A DNA stretch of 48,538 nucleotides. Origin: Gemmatimonadota bacterium. GTDB lineage: Bacteria; Gemmatimonadota; Gemmatimonadetes; Longimicrobiales; Gaopeijiaceae. The position numbers and the translations under genes were made by a program. The stretch covers positions 1-48,538 of the forward strand of contig SKJY01000002.1 in assembly GCA_007121775.1 (NCBI GenBank), read 5' to 3'. The notes below the pieces were generated by a model. It did no database searches and was not told the DNA's origin. It saw only the letters and a list, made by a program, of their open reading frames with translations. Shown one piece after another: positions 34,129 to 41,886 of this stretch. How positions within the stretch are numbered: position 1 is the first letter of the stretch; every line of letters begins with the position of its first letter.

Positions 34129-34157
34129 AAGCTAGACGGGGCGCCGGGACCGGTCAA
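34129..34157 (-). promoter_or_regulatory. Putative his operon promoter
   Basis: On the minus strand TTGACC, 17 bases, TAGCTT. The -10-like element fits TAnnnT, and the leader-peptide ATG begins six bases after it, so the start site would coincide with or lie next to the ATG. Confidence 0.6.
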
Positions 34158-34418
34158 CTCCAGGCGTCCTCTCGGGAGGTCCCGGGTAAGCTGGTTGGAA
34201 CCGGGTCCCACAGGAGCGCCGCCTTCCGGCGGTACGGACCGACCCGTCTGACCGTCTGAGCCCCACCACCCTGCGCGGTGCTTGGGCCGATGAAATTCTC
34301 AATCGGGACGCATCGGGAAACCACGCGATTGAGATTTTCACCGCCTGCCCCTGGAACTCCCCTTCCCCGGACGGCCCCCACCTGGGGCAGGCCCAGGCTC
34401 AGGGATCTGGGTCCCCGA
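34158..34418. other. Intergenic region between his promoter and beta-propeller gene
   Basis: Contains an inverted repeat (34292-34339, listed separately) and a small 6-bp hairpin at 34381-34397 just past the end of the beta-propeller gene. No ORF is convincing here. Confidence 0.5.
34292..34339. repeat. 14-base inverted repeat, relatively AT-rich
   Basis: Arms GAAATTCTCAATCG and CGATTGAGATTTTC, identical as inverted copies except for one base, separated by 20 bases. AT content stands out from the surroundings, as for a regulator-binding pair of half-sites. Confidence 0.75.
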
Positions 34419-35441
34419 TCACCTCGTCACCAGATCATACTGGTGGAGGGCCGGGAGACCGGAGGCCTGGGTGATGTAGAAGCGCTGGCCGTCCGTGCGC
34501 CAGGTGATTCCTCTCGGGTTGTCGTGCTGGCCGGCCACCGACAGGGCCTGGACGAAGCGGGCGGAGGCAATCTCCCATGGCGTATCCAGATGGTACTCCA
34601 GGATGTCCCTCCGGGCCGTGTCCATAAGGAACATGCGGGTGCCGTCGGGCTTGAACTCGATGCCCCGTACCTCCTCTTCCTGATCCGAGATATCCAGGGT
34701 GTACTCCAGAGTCGCCGTGGTGATGTCCCACGCCTCGGCCAGGGCAAACTGGAAGACGGCCTGGGAATTCCGGTCGTCCACGTAAAGCACAAGCCCGTCG
34801 GGGCGGAAGTCGATGTCGTGCCCGCGGAGCACCGTGCCCGCGAAGCTCCGATTCCCCGTGGGTCGGGCCGATGAGACGCGCCATGGCTCGTCCAGGGTGT
34901 ATTCCAGGATCTCCGTTCGATTCCATACCCACATCAACCCGCCGTCATCCTTTCGGATGAACAAGCCGTGGGCTACCGACTCCGGGTGGTCCCGGGCGCC
35001 GAGAACAGGCGAGAGATCCAGGCTGTCCACGGCCACGCCCGTGGTCACATCCCAGGGGGTGGACAGCTCGTAGGTAACCACATTCTCCGTATCCCGACCC
35101 ACGACGAAGAGGAGGGTCCCATCCGGGTGGAAGTCCACGGAGCGGGTGTTGGCGGTTTCCCCGGAGAGGTCCAGGAAGCTGCCGGAATAGACCACCTCGT
35201 CGAGGAACCACCCGGTGGCGGGCTCGGCGGAGCGCAGCGCTGCACCAGCATCGGTGGCCGGCATGGCCCGTAGGACGACGGGTTGAGACGGCCCGAGGTG
35301 GCCGGCGACTGGTGCAGTCCCAGCCGTGGAACACCCGGAAATGGTGAGTACCGCCAGGAGCAGACCCAGGGCGCTTCGGCGCAAGGTCCGGAAGCCACTC
35401 GGAGCCTGGAGTAGAGCGTCGCCGCGACGGGCAGTTGACAT
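34419..35441 (-). CDS. Beta-propeller-like lipoprotein
   Basis: A 340-aa exported protein. The ATG at 35441 precedes a signal peptide ending in lipobox 'LTISGC' (Cys ~37). The rest consists of repeated ~45-residue units such as 'TRSVDFHPDGTLLFVVGRDTENVVTYELSTPW', 'GHDIDFRPDGLVLYVDDRN' and 'IRGIEFKPDGTRMFLMD' (partly quoted), which look like propeller blades of the NHL/YVTN kind. The ligand is unknown. The ORF-track start adds 33 residues before a good signal peptide and is rejected. Same strand as the TlpA-like gene, 165 bases downstream of it. Confidence 0.8.
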   Translation of the reverse strand: MSTARRGDALLQAPSGFRTLRRSALGLLLAVLTISGCSTAGTAPVAGHLGPSQPVVLRAMPATDAGAALRSAEPATGWFLDEVVYSGSFLDLSGETANTRSVDFHPDGTLLFVVGRDTENVVTYELSTPWDVTTGVAVDSLDLSPVLGARDHPESVAHGLFIRKDDGGLMWVWNRTEILEYTLDEPWRVSSARPTGNRSFAGTVLRGHDIDFRPDGLVLYVDDRNSQAVFQFALAEAWDITTATLEYTLDISDQEEEVRGIEFKPDGTRMFLMDTARRDILEYHLDTPWEIASARFVQALSVAGQHDNPRGITWRTDGQRFYITQASGLPALHQYDLVTR

Positions 35442-35606
35442 GATTCGCGTTTGGAGGGGTGGTGAAGTGGGGCAGGCACCCGCGGCGGAAGAGCGGAGGG
35501 CCTCTGCTTGGGGATCATGCGCCACGCCCCCCCGTGGCATTCTCGGCGAACCGTGGCGAGAGGGCAGAGTGGCCCCCGTGTTCCGTCAGGGCAACCCCTC
35601 CGCAGG

Positions 35607-36239
35607 CTACCCGTCCTCCAACAAACGCTCCGCCGCCCTCCGGATGGTTCCGGGGCCCGAGGCCCCAACGATCCGGTGGTGGATGACTCCGTCCGCACCC
35701 ACAATGAAGGTGGTGGGAATTCCAGGAATACCCCCGAAGGCCTCCCGGGCCCCAGCGGCGGCCATGGCCATGGGAACGGTGAAGCCCCTTCGCTCCCGGT
35801 ATTCGAGCACCACTCCGGGCCCACCCTGGTCGATGGACAGGGCCAGCACCTCCACCCCCCGGTGGGCCAGGTCATCGTAGACGCGCTGCAGGACGGGGAG
35901 TTCCCAACTACAGACCCTGCACCAGGTGGCCCAGAAGGTAATTACCCGCACGCTCTCCCCCGCCGCCTCGACCCGGTCCGCGGGAAGGGCGAAGCCGTCC
36001 AGACCCACCGCCGGGGGTAGGGCAGCCTCCAGCCGCTCCACCGGCGCGAAGGATGGACCGATCCCCGTCCACGCCGTGATGCGGGGCCCGAGGCGCTCCG
36101 CCAGGAAGATGAGGAGGGCGATGAAGAGGATCCGCTCACCCCAGCGAAGGGCCGTGCGCCAACGCCGGGGGCGCGCACGGGTGGTGGATTCGGTCTCGGG
36201 GACACCGCCATCGGTTGCACCGTCCTTGTGATCGGTCAC
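35607..36239 (-). CDS. TlpA-like membrane-anchored thioredoxin
   Basis: A 210-aa protein with an N-terminal anchor helix (~37-55) and a periplasmic thioredoxin-fold domain of the TlpA/redoxin type. The redox motif is 'ITFWATWCRVCSWELP' (Cys ~107 and ~110), and 'GIPGIPTTFIVGADGVI' carries the cis-Pro region. It probably reduces or shuttles disulfides outside the cytoplasm. It is divergent from the sulfur module that begins 230 bases away, so a thiol link is plausible but unproven. Confidence 0.9.
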   Translation of the reverse strand: MTDHKDGATDGGVPETESTTRARPRRWRTALRWGERILFIALLIFLAERLGPRITAWTGIGPSFAPVERLEAALPPAVGLDGFALPADRVEAAGESVRVITFWATWCRVCSWELPVLQRVYDDLAHRGVEVLALSIDQGGPGVVLEYRERRGFTVPMAMAAAGAREAFGGIPGIPTTFIVGADGVIHHRIVGASGPGTIRRAAERLLEDG

Positions 36240-36361
36240 GCCCTTGCTCGGTTGGGTAGAAGGAAAGGGGGGAAGCCCCTGGGCTCGGCCGGGGCGTCGC
36301 TGAGGAGGCAGGCGCCGGTCACACCTTTGTCACCACCGCAAGCCAGAGGGAACCTGCAGCC

Positions 36362-36389
36362 TTGACACATAGTATTCTACTATTAAGTT
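36362..36389 (+). promoter_or_regulatory. Putative promoter and operator of the sulfur module
   Basis: TTGACA (36362-36367) is followed by the perfect dyad ATAGTA-TTC-TACTAT (36369-36383) and a weak TAAGTT at a 16-base spacing (36384-36389). The AT-rich dyad lies between or over the promoter elements, where a repressor would act. Confidence 0.6.
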
Positions 36390-36468
36390 GGATAGCAAGG
36401 TAGTGAGGCGGGCCGGAATCGCCGGATTCGCCTGGATCAGCACCTTCGACGGATGGATTGAGCGCCCT

Positions 36469-37044
36469 ATGTTTGAGAGCCTCGCCGGTCCCTGGCCCTG
36501 GTACGTGGCCGGACCCCTCATCGGCCTGGTGGTCCCATTCCTCCTCCTGCTAGGAGGCAAGGTCTTCGGGATCTCCGCCAATCTGCGGCACATGTGTGCC
36601 GCGACTCCTACCCCGGAACGCTGGAAGCCCTCCTTCCTCAAGTACGACTGGAAGAAGTCCGGGGTGTGGAACCTCACCTTCATCCTGGGAATCTTCCTGG
36701 GGGGGTTCCTGGCCGTGCAACTCATTGGCATGCCCGATGCCGGCCAGCACATCAGTGAGGCTACCCGAGCGGACCTGCAGGCGCTGGGAATCCAGGATTT
36801 CTCCGGAATCCTACCCACGGAACTCTTCTCCTGGGAAACCCTGCTCTCGCCGGTTGGTCTTTTCCTCATCGTGGGGGGCGGCTTCCTGGTGGGCTTCGGG
36901 GCGAGATACGCCGGTGGCTGCACCAGCGGTCACGCCATCTCGGGGCTCGCGGACCTGCAGCTCCCCTCGCTGGTGGCCGTCCTGGGCTTCTTCGCCGGTG
37001 GACTCCTGGTCACCTTCGGGGTCCTCCCCCTCATCCTCGGCTGA
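36469..37044 (+). CDS. YeeE/YedE family half-transporter (first)
   Basis: A 191-aa membrane protein with about four helices, a half-size YeeE/YedE unit. Conserved parts: '[36 protein letters not shown]' (partly quoted) and '[17 protein letters not shown]', the latter with the conserved transport Cys. YeeE-type proteins import thiosulfate or related sulfur; paired half-units (PmpA/PmpB type) occur with sulfide and persulfide genes. I prefer the ATG at 36469; the ORF-track start is TTG at 36388 and adds 27 residues. Twelve bases precede the second half-unit. Confidence 0.9.
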   Translation: MFESLAGPWPWYVAGPLIGLVVPFLLLLGGKVFGISANLRHMCAATPTPERWKPSFLKYDWKKSGVWNLTFILGIFLGGFLAVQLIGMPDAGQHISEATRADLQALGIQDFSGILPTELFSWETLLSPVGLFLIVGGGFLVGFGARYAGGCTSGHAISGLADLQLPSLVAVLGFFAGGLLVTFGVLPLILG

Positions 37045-37056
37045 CGGAGACGAATC

Positions 37057-37575
37057 ATGGCGAATCAGACGACGACGAGAGGACGGGCGGGAACGGGGAC
37101 GCAGGGAGCCACCGCCACGGCTCAGGCCGGACCGGTGGTTTCGCCCCTGGCGCTGATGGGGTACCTCCTCATCGGGATGTACCTGGGGGTGATCTTCGTC
37201 CAGAGCGAGGTGGTCTCGTGGTTCCGGATCCAGGAGATGTTCCGCTTCCAGAGCTTCCACATGTACGGAATCATCGGGATGGCCGTGGCCGTTGGCGCAA
37301 TCTCGGTGCAGATCATCAAGCGAATGGGCATCACCTCGGCCACCGGCGAGCCCATCAAACTCAGTCCCAAGCAGTGGGGTGACAGCCGCATCCCCGGTGC
37401 CCGCTACTGGATCGGTGGAACCCTGTTCGGGATCGGCTGGGCTCTCCTGGGCGCCTGCCCCGGACCCATCTTCGCCCTCCTGGGCGGAGGAGTCTCGGTC
37501 CTGGTCATGGCACTCCTGGGAGCGCTGGCCGGCACCTGGGCCTACTCGGCCATGCGGAGCAAGCTTCCCCACTGA
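37057..37575 (+). CDS. YeeE/YedE family half-transporter (second)
   Basis: A 172-aa partner of the preceding gene. A Thr/Ala/Gly-rich N-terminus of ~25 residues is followed by four helices. The second conserved Cys motif is 'GWALLGACPGPIFALLGGG', as in YeeE C-terminal halves. Together the two genes supply the motifs found in one full-length YeeE protein. 'VIFVQSEVVSWFRIQEMFRFQSFHMYG' is typical of this half. Confidence 0.92.
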   Translation: MANQTTTRGRAGTGTQGATATAQAGPVVSPLALMGYLLIGMYLGVIFVQSEVVSWFRIQEMFRFQSFHMYGIIGMAVAVGAISVQIIKRMGITSATGEPIKLSPKQWGDSRIPGARYWIGGTLFGIGWALLGACPGPIFALLGGGVSVLVMALLGALAGTWAYSAMRSKLPH

Positions 37576-37599
37576 CGGCTGTTCCGGATCCGACGCCCG

Positions 37600-37643
37600 G
37601 ACGACAACCAAGCTCACGAAGGACGACTACCAAGCACACGAAG
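37600..37643. repeat. 22-base tandem repeat in the gap before the dioxygenase gene
   Basis: GACGACAACCAAGCTCACGAAG is followed directly by GACGACTACCAAGCACACGAAG (two differences). A small GCCGG-ATCC-CCGGC stem (37657-37670) follows before the Shine-Dalgarno AGGAG of the next gene. Confidence 0.85.
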
Positions 37644-37709
37644 GAACGCGGGAGGGGCCGGATCCCCGGCGCCACCACCGCCACACCGAATCGACAAAGG
37701 AGCAACACC

Positions 37710-39185
37710 ATGCTATTCCGCCAGTTCTTCGACCCCAAGCTCGCCCAGTATGCCTACCTGGTGGGATGCCAGCAGACCGGAGAGGCCGTCATCATCGACC
37801 CGGAGCGGGATATCGACCGCTACGTGGAGGCCGCCGAGTCCGAGGGGCTCAGGATTGTCGCCGTGGCCGAGACCCATATCCACGCCGACTTCCTCTCCGG
37901 CGCCCGGGAGTTTGCCCACCAGTACGGCACCCGCACCTACCTCTCCGATGAGGGTGGCTCGGAGTGGGCCAGTGATTGGGCTCGCACCGGTGAGTACGAT
38001 GTGACCTTCCTGAAGGACGGGGACTCATTCCACATCGGCGGGATCGAGATCCAGGCGCTCCACACCCCCGGCCACACACCCGAGCATATCAGCTTCGTTC
38101 TCATCGATCGGGGCGGCGGTGCGTCCACGCCAATCGGGGTGGCCACCGGCGACTTCGTCTTCGTGGGTGATCTGGGACGTCCCGACCTCCTGGAGCAGGC
38201 GGCGGGGATGCACGGGGTCCAGGAGCCGTCGGCCCGGCAGCTCTTCGCTTCCCTGCCCCGCTTCACCGAGTTGCAGGACTACGTGCAGGTCTGGCCGGCC
38301 CACGGCGCCGGGTCCACCTGCGGGAAGGACCTGGGCGCCGTTCCCCAGACCACCGTCGGGTACGAGAAGCTCTACAACGCCTCCCTCTCGGCGGCGGGTC
38401 AGGGCGAGGACGCCTTCGTGGACGCCATCCTGGCCGGACAGCCCGAGCCCCAGACCTACTTCGCCCGGATGAAGCGGGACAACAACAAGGGTGTGCCGAT
38501 CCTGGGGCAGCTTCCGAGCCCCCGGCGCCTCACGGTGGCCGAGCTCCAGCGGCGGGTCGAGGCCGACGAGACCCTCTTCCTGGACACGCGCCTGGATCGG
38601 TCCGGCTTCATGGCCAAGCACATCCCCGGCGCCCTCTACACGCCCATGAACCGGGCCTTCAACACGGCGGTGGGGTCGCTGGTGGAAGATGAGACCCAGG
38701 CCATCGTCCTCATCATCGAGGAGAGCGCGGTGGAAGAGGCGGTCCGGGACCTGGTCCGGATCGGCTACGACAACATCGTGGGCTTCGTGACCCCCGAGAC
38801 GCTGACCCGGTACTTCGACAAGGGTGGCGAGGCCCGGAAGGTGGAAGAGGTGGGCTTCGAGGCCATCGCCGAGGCGAAGCTACAGGAGAACGCGCAGGTG
38901 GTGGACGCCCGCTTCGCGGCGGAGTACGCCGGGGCCCACATCCCCGGCGCCATCAGCGCCTCCTACACTCGGCTCCCCTCCCTGGCGCCGGAGCGGCTTC
39001 CGAAGGATCGGCCGCTCCTGGTCCACTGCGGCACGGGTGCGCGGGCGGCGGCGGCCACTGCCTTCCTGGTTCGGGAAGGGTACGACGCCCGGTTGGTGAA
39101 CGGCTCCTTCGACGCCTACAAGGAGACGGGAGAGATCGAAACTGGGGCCTACAAGGCCGAGCCGTGGGCACCGGCGGCGGTCTGA
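37710..39185 (+). CDS. Persulfide dioxygenase-like metallo-beta-lactamase fused to two rhodanese domains
   Basis: A 491-aa cytoplasmic protein. Residues 1-~240 form an ETHE1/Blh-type metallo-beta-lactamase domain with 'AETHIHADFLSGARE' (His56, His58, Asp60), 'HTPGHTPEHISF' and 'GDFVFVGDLGRPDLL', the iron-binding pattern of persulfide dioxygenases, which oxidise glutathione persulfide to sulfite. Two rhodanese domains follow: the first (~255-370) lacks the catalytic Cys ('VLIIEESAVEE'), the second has it ('LLVHCGTGARA', Cys440). Shine-Dalgarno AGGAG fits the ATG at 37710. With YeeE half-transporters upstream and SulP downstream, it suggests uptake and oxidation of reduced sulfur. Confidence 0.92.
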   Translation: MLFRQFFDPKLAQYAYLVGCQQTGEAVIIDPERDIDRYVEAAESEGLRIVAVAETHIHADFLSGAREFAHQYGTRTYLSDEGGSEWASDWARTGEYDVTFLKDGDSFHIGGIEIQALHTPGHTPEHISFVLIDRGGGASTPIGVATGDFVFVGDLGRPDLLEQAAGMHGVQEPSARQLFASLPRFTELQDYVQVWPAHGAGSTCGKDLGAVPQTTVGYEKLYNASLSAAGQGEDAFVDAILAGQPEPQTYFARMKRDNNKGVPILGQLPSPRRLTVAELQRRVEADETLFLDTRLDRSGFMAKHIPGALYTPMNRAFNTAVGSLVEDETQAIVLIIEESAVEEAVRDLVRIGYDNIVGFVTPETLTRYFDKGGEARKVEEVGFEAIAEAKLQENAQVVDARFAAEYAGAHIPGAISASYTRLPSLAPERLPKDRPLLVHCGTGARAAAATAFLVREGYDARLVNGSFDAYKETGEIETGAYKAEPWAPAAV

Positions 39186-39226
39186 CGCCCACCGACCTTC
39201 ACGCATCACATCACGGTTGAAGCGGC

Positions 39227-40915
39227 GTGAGCGCCATTCGTCGCTTTCTTCCCCTGGCGGAGCAGCTCGGAGGGTACAATACCCTCCGAGCTCGCTCCGA
39301 CCTCTCCGCCGGGCTCACGGTGGGGGTCATGCTCATCCCGCAAGGGATGGCGTACGCCCTCATCGCGGGCCTTCCGCCCATCTACGGGCTCTACGCCTCC
39401 CTTGTCCCCCTGGTGGTCTACGCGCTCATGGGGAGTTCCCGGCAGCTCGCTGTCGGGCCCGTGGCCATCGTCTCCATCCTGGTGGCTTCCGGGGTGGCCC
39501 CCCTCGCCGACGGCGACGGCGAACGCTACATCCGCCTTTCGCTGCTCCTCGCCCTCATGGTGGGGGTGTTTCAATTGGGGATGGGGATCCTGCGCTTCGG
39601 CTTTCTGACCAACTTCCTCTCCCATCCGGTGCTGGCCGGGTTCACCAGCGCGGCGGCGCTAATCATCGGAGCGAGCCAACTGAAGCATCTGGTTGGGATG
39701 GATCTTCCCGGTGGGCACGCCGTCCACGAGATCGCCCTGGCCCTCATTGGGAACCTGGGCGATGTCCACCTCCCCACTCTGGGGCTGGGGCTCGGCGGCA
39801 TCATCCTTCTTCTGGGTCTCAAGCGCCTTGGGCCGAACATCCCGGGAGCGCTGGTGCTGGTGGTGGTGGGGATCGGTCTCTCCTGGCTCCTGGGGTTCGG
39901 TGAGGCCGGGATCCGCATCGTCGGGGACGTACCCCGCGGGCTCCCGGCGCCCATGCTCCCGGCCCTCGAGTGGGAGGCGGCCCGGGCCCTCCTCCCTGTG
40001 GCTCTCACCATCGCCTTGGTGGGCTTCATGGAGTCCATCGCCATCGCCAAGGTCTACGCAACACAGCAGGGCTATGACCTACGGCCGAACCAGGAGTTGG
40101 CCGCCCTGGGGACAGCCAACCTGGCAGGCGCATTCTTCCGGGCCTACCCAGTGACCGGCGGCCTATCCCGGACCGCGGTAAACGCCCGCGCCGGCTCCAC
40201 ATCGGGGGTGTCGGGGCTGGTGGCCGCTGCGGTGGTGGCGCTCACCCTCCTCTTCCTCACCGACCTCTTCCAGCACCTCCCCAACGCCATCCTGGCGTCC
40301 CTGGTCATGGTTGCCGTGGCCGGGCTTGTGGACTGGAAGGAGGCGGTGCATCTCTGGCGGATCGATCGCCAGGACCTCTCCATGATGCTGCTGACCTTCG
40401 CCGCCACCCTGGCCCTGGGTATCGAAGCCGGCATCCTGGTGGGGGTACTGGCCTCCCTGGGTCTACTGGTCTATCGCATGTCCCGTCCCCATGTGGCGGA
40501 GATGGGCCGGCTCCCCGGCACCCGGAGCTTCCGGAACCTGGCCCGGCATCCGGAGGCGGTGCGTCCACCCGGTGTGGTGGTGCTCCGCATCGACGCCTCC
40601 CTAACCTTCGCCAACGCCCAGGTACTCCGGGACCGGGTCCGGGGCCTCCTCCACCCCCCGTCCGGCGAGTCCAGACCGGATACGGTGGTGCTGGACTTCC
40701 ACCCGGTGAACGGGATGGACTCCACATCCCTCCACGAGCTGAGTGACCTGATGGACACCCTCACTTCAGCCGGCGTGGACCTCCGTATCGCCGGGATCCA
40801 CGGCCCCGTCCTGGATCGGCTGGAGCGGGCAGGCGTGGCGGAGCGCCTGGGCCAGGAGCGGTTCCACCTGGAGGTGGCGGACGCCGTGGATGAAGCGTCC
40901 CGACGGCCTCACTGA
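39227..40915 (+). CDS. SulP family anion permease with STAS domain
   Basis: A 562-aa transporter. The N-terminal SulP signature is 'DLSAGLTVGVMLIPQGMAYALIAGLPPIYGLYASLVP' (partly quoted), followed by about 10-12 helices with 'GGLSRTAVNARAGSTSGVSGL'. The C-terminal ~115 residues form a STAS domain ('GVVVLRIDASLTFANAQVLRDRV', 'VVLDFHPVNGMDSTSLHELSDL'). SulP proteins move sulfate, bicarbonate or other anions. Start is GTG. Forty-one bases downstream of the dioxygenase gene on the same strand, so export or uptake of sulfate or sulfite is the natural guess, not proven. Confidence 0.93.
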   Translation: MSAIRRFLPLAEQLGGYNTLRARSDLSAGLTVGVMLIPQGMAYALIAGLPPIYGLYASLVPLVVYALMGSSRQLAVGPVAIVSILVASGVAPLADGDGERYIRLSLLLALMVGVFQLGMGILRFGFLTNFLSHPVLAGFTSAAALIIGASQLKHLVGMDLPGGHAVHEIALALIGNLGDVHLPTLGLGLGGIILLLGLKRLGPNIPGALVLVVVGIGLSWLLGFGEAGIRIVGDVPRGLPAPMLPALEWEAARALLPVALTIALVGFMESIAIAKVYATQQGYDLRPNQELAALGTANLAGAFFRAYPVTGGLSRTAVNARAGSTSGVSGLVAAAVVALTLLFLTDLFQHLPNAILASLVMVAVAGLVDWKEAVHLWRIDRQDLSMMLLTFAATLALGIEAGILVGVLASLGLLVYRMSRPHVAEMGRLPGTRSFRNLARHPEAVRPPGVVVLRIDASLTFANAQVLRDRVRGLLHPPSGESRPDTVVLDFHPVNGMDSTSLHELSDLMDTLTSAGVDLRIAGIHGPVLDRLERAGVAERLGQERFHLEVADAVDEASRRPH

Positions 40916-40955
40916 CGGAAAGAGAGGTGGCGCGAGGCCGCCGGGATTCCGGACG

Positions 40956-41594
40956 TCAGCGGCGATACCCCACCTGGAAGCGGTAGAAGGGTTCGTCGTC
41001 GAAGGAGTCGACCCCCACCTCGGCCCGGAAGTGGACGTCGTCCAGCGCCAGGGTGGCTCCTGCGATGGCAAAGACGGAGTTCTCGGTCTGGGTCGTATCG
41101 AACCCGTCTCCGGAGAACCGCCAGTGGGCGAAGCCGGCCCGGGCCGACGGCACCAGTCGGATCCCATCGCCCGCGTCGATCCGGCCACCGATGGAGAGGG
41201 CCAGGGGGATCCGGAGTTCGTTCTGGGAGAGGGAGTCCTGAGTGCGCCGGCTGAAGTCGGCCCCCCCCACCGGGCAGATGTTTATCCCGGGACCCGAGCG
41301 GATGTCGTAGGAAAGGCGGCCTTCGAATCGCGTGCGACGATCATCATCGTCAAAATCATCCACAGACACCCCTGCCCGAGCTCCCAGGGGACCAGGGAAG
41401 TTCGCCTCAACACCCAACCCGAAATCATTGGACCCACTGGTTATGTTGGCGTCGGCGGTGATGGAGTACTGGCCGGGTCCATTCGGGCTCCCGAGGCAAA
41501 CCTGCCCGAATAGCGCCAGGGGCGCGAACACCCCCACAGCCAGTCCCGCCACCATTCCGCCCCAACGGATCGACGAACCCTTCCCCTCTGTCAT
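40956..41594 (-). CDS. Outer-membrane-type beta-barrel protein (putative)
   Basis: A 212-aa protein with a signal peptide ('MVAGLAVGVFAPLALFGQVCLG') and a C-terminal part of alternating strands ending in 'FYRFQVGYRR', with aromatic residues near the end as in small beta-barrels. I do not recognise a named family. The ATG at 41594 has GGAGG seven bases upstream; the ORF-track start lies 132 codons further and crosses the phosphatase promoter region. Convergent with SulP. Confidence 0.7.
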   Translation of the reverse strand: MTEGKGSSIRWGGMVAGLAVGVFAPLALFGQVCLGSPNGPGQYSITADANITSGSNDFGLGVEANFPGPLGARAGVSVDDFDDDDRRTRFEGRLSYDIRSGPGINICPVGGADFSRRTQDSLSQNELRIPLALSIGGRIDAGDGIRLVPSARAGFAHWRFSGDGFDTTQTENSVFAIAGATLALDDVHFRAEVGVDSFDDEPFYRFQVGYRR

Positions 41595-41886
41595 CTCGAT
41601 ACCCTCCGGCATCTTCAAAGAAATGAATCGGCGCCACACGCCGCGGACCCGCACGGTCCCAGGATCGGCAGAGGACCTTCGGAACACAAGGAAGGCGCCA
41701 ATTGGTAGCTGGTGCGCATTGGGGGCGCCGGCCCTGCTCCGCCCCGGCGGCCAGAACCGGTGACGATCCGACAACGGCTGAACGCGCCCCCCGTTCTTGG
41801 TTACAATGGGTGCAGTGTGTGTCGTTCTGGGGTACGTCTCCACGACGTTCCCCTTCCCACAATCCTGAGTTGGAGCCTGAACTGCC
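41595..41886. other. Divergent intergenic region, barrel protein and phosphatase
   Basis: 292 bases. A TACAAT at 41802-41807 is a possible -10 for the phosphatase gene, with only a weak -35 (TGAACG) 17 bases upstream. No other gene is seen. Confidence 0.4.

Noticed and set aside
33954-34211. 85-aa ORF upstream of hisG in the track
   Set aside because: It lies in a different frame from the His-rich leader, runs through the terminator stem, and has no conserved features.
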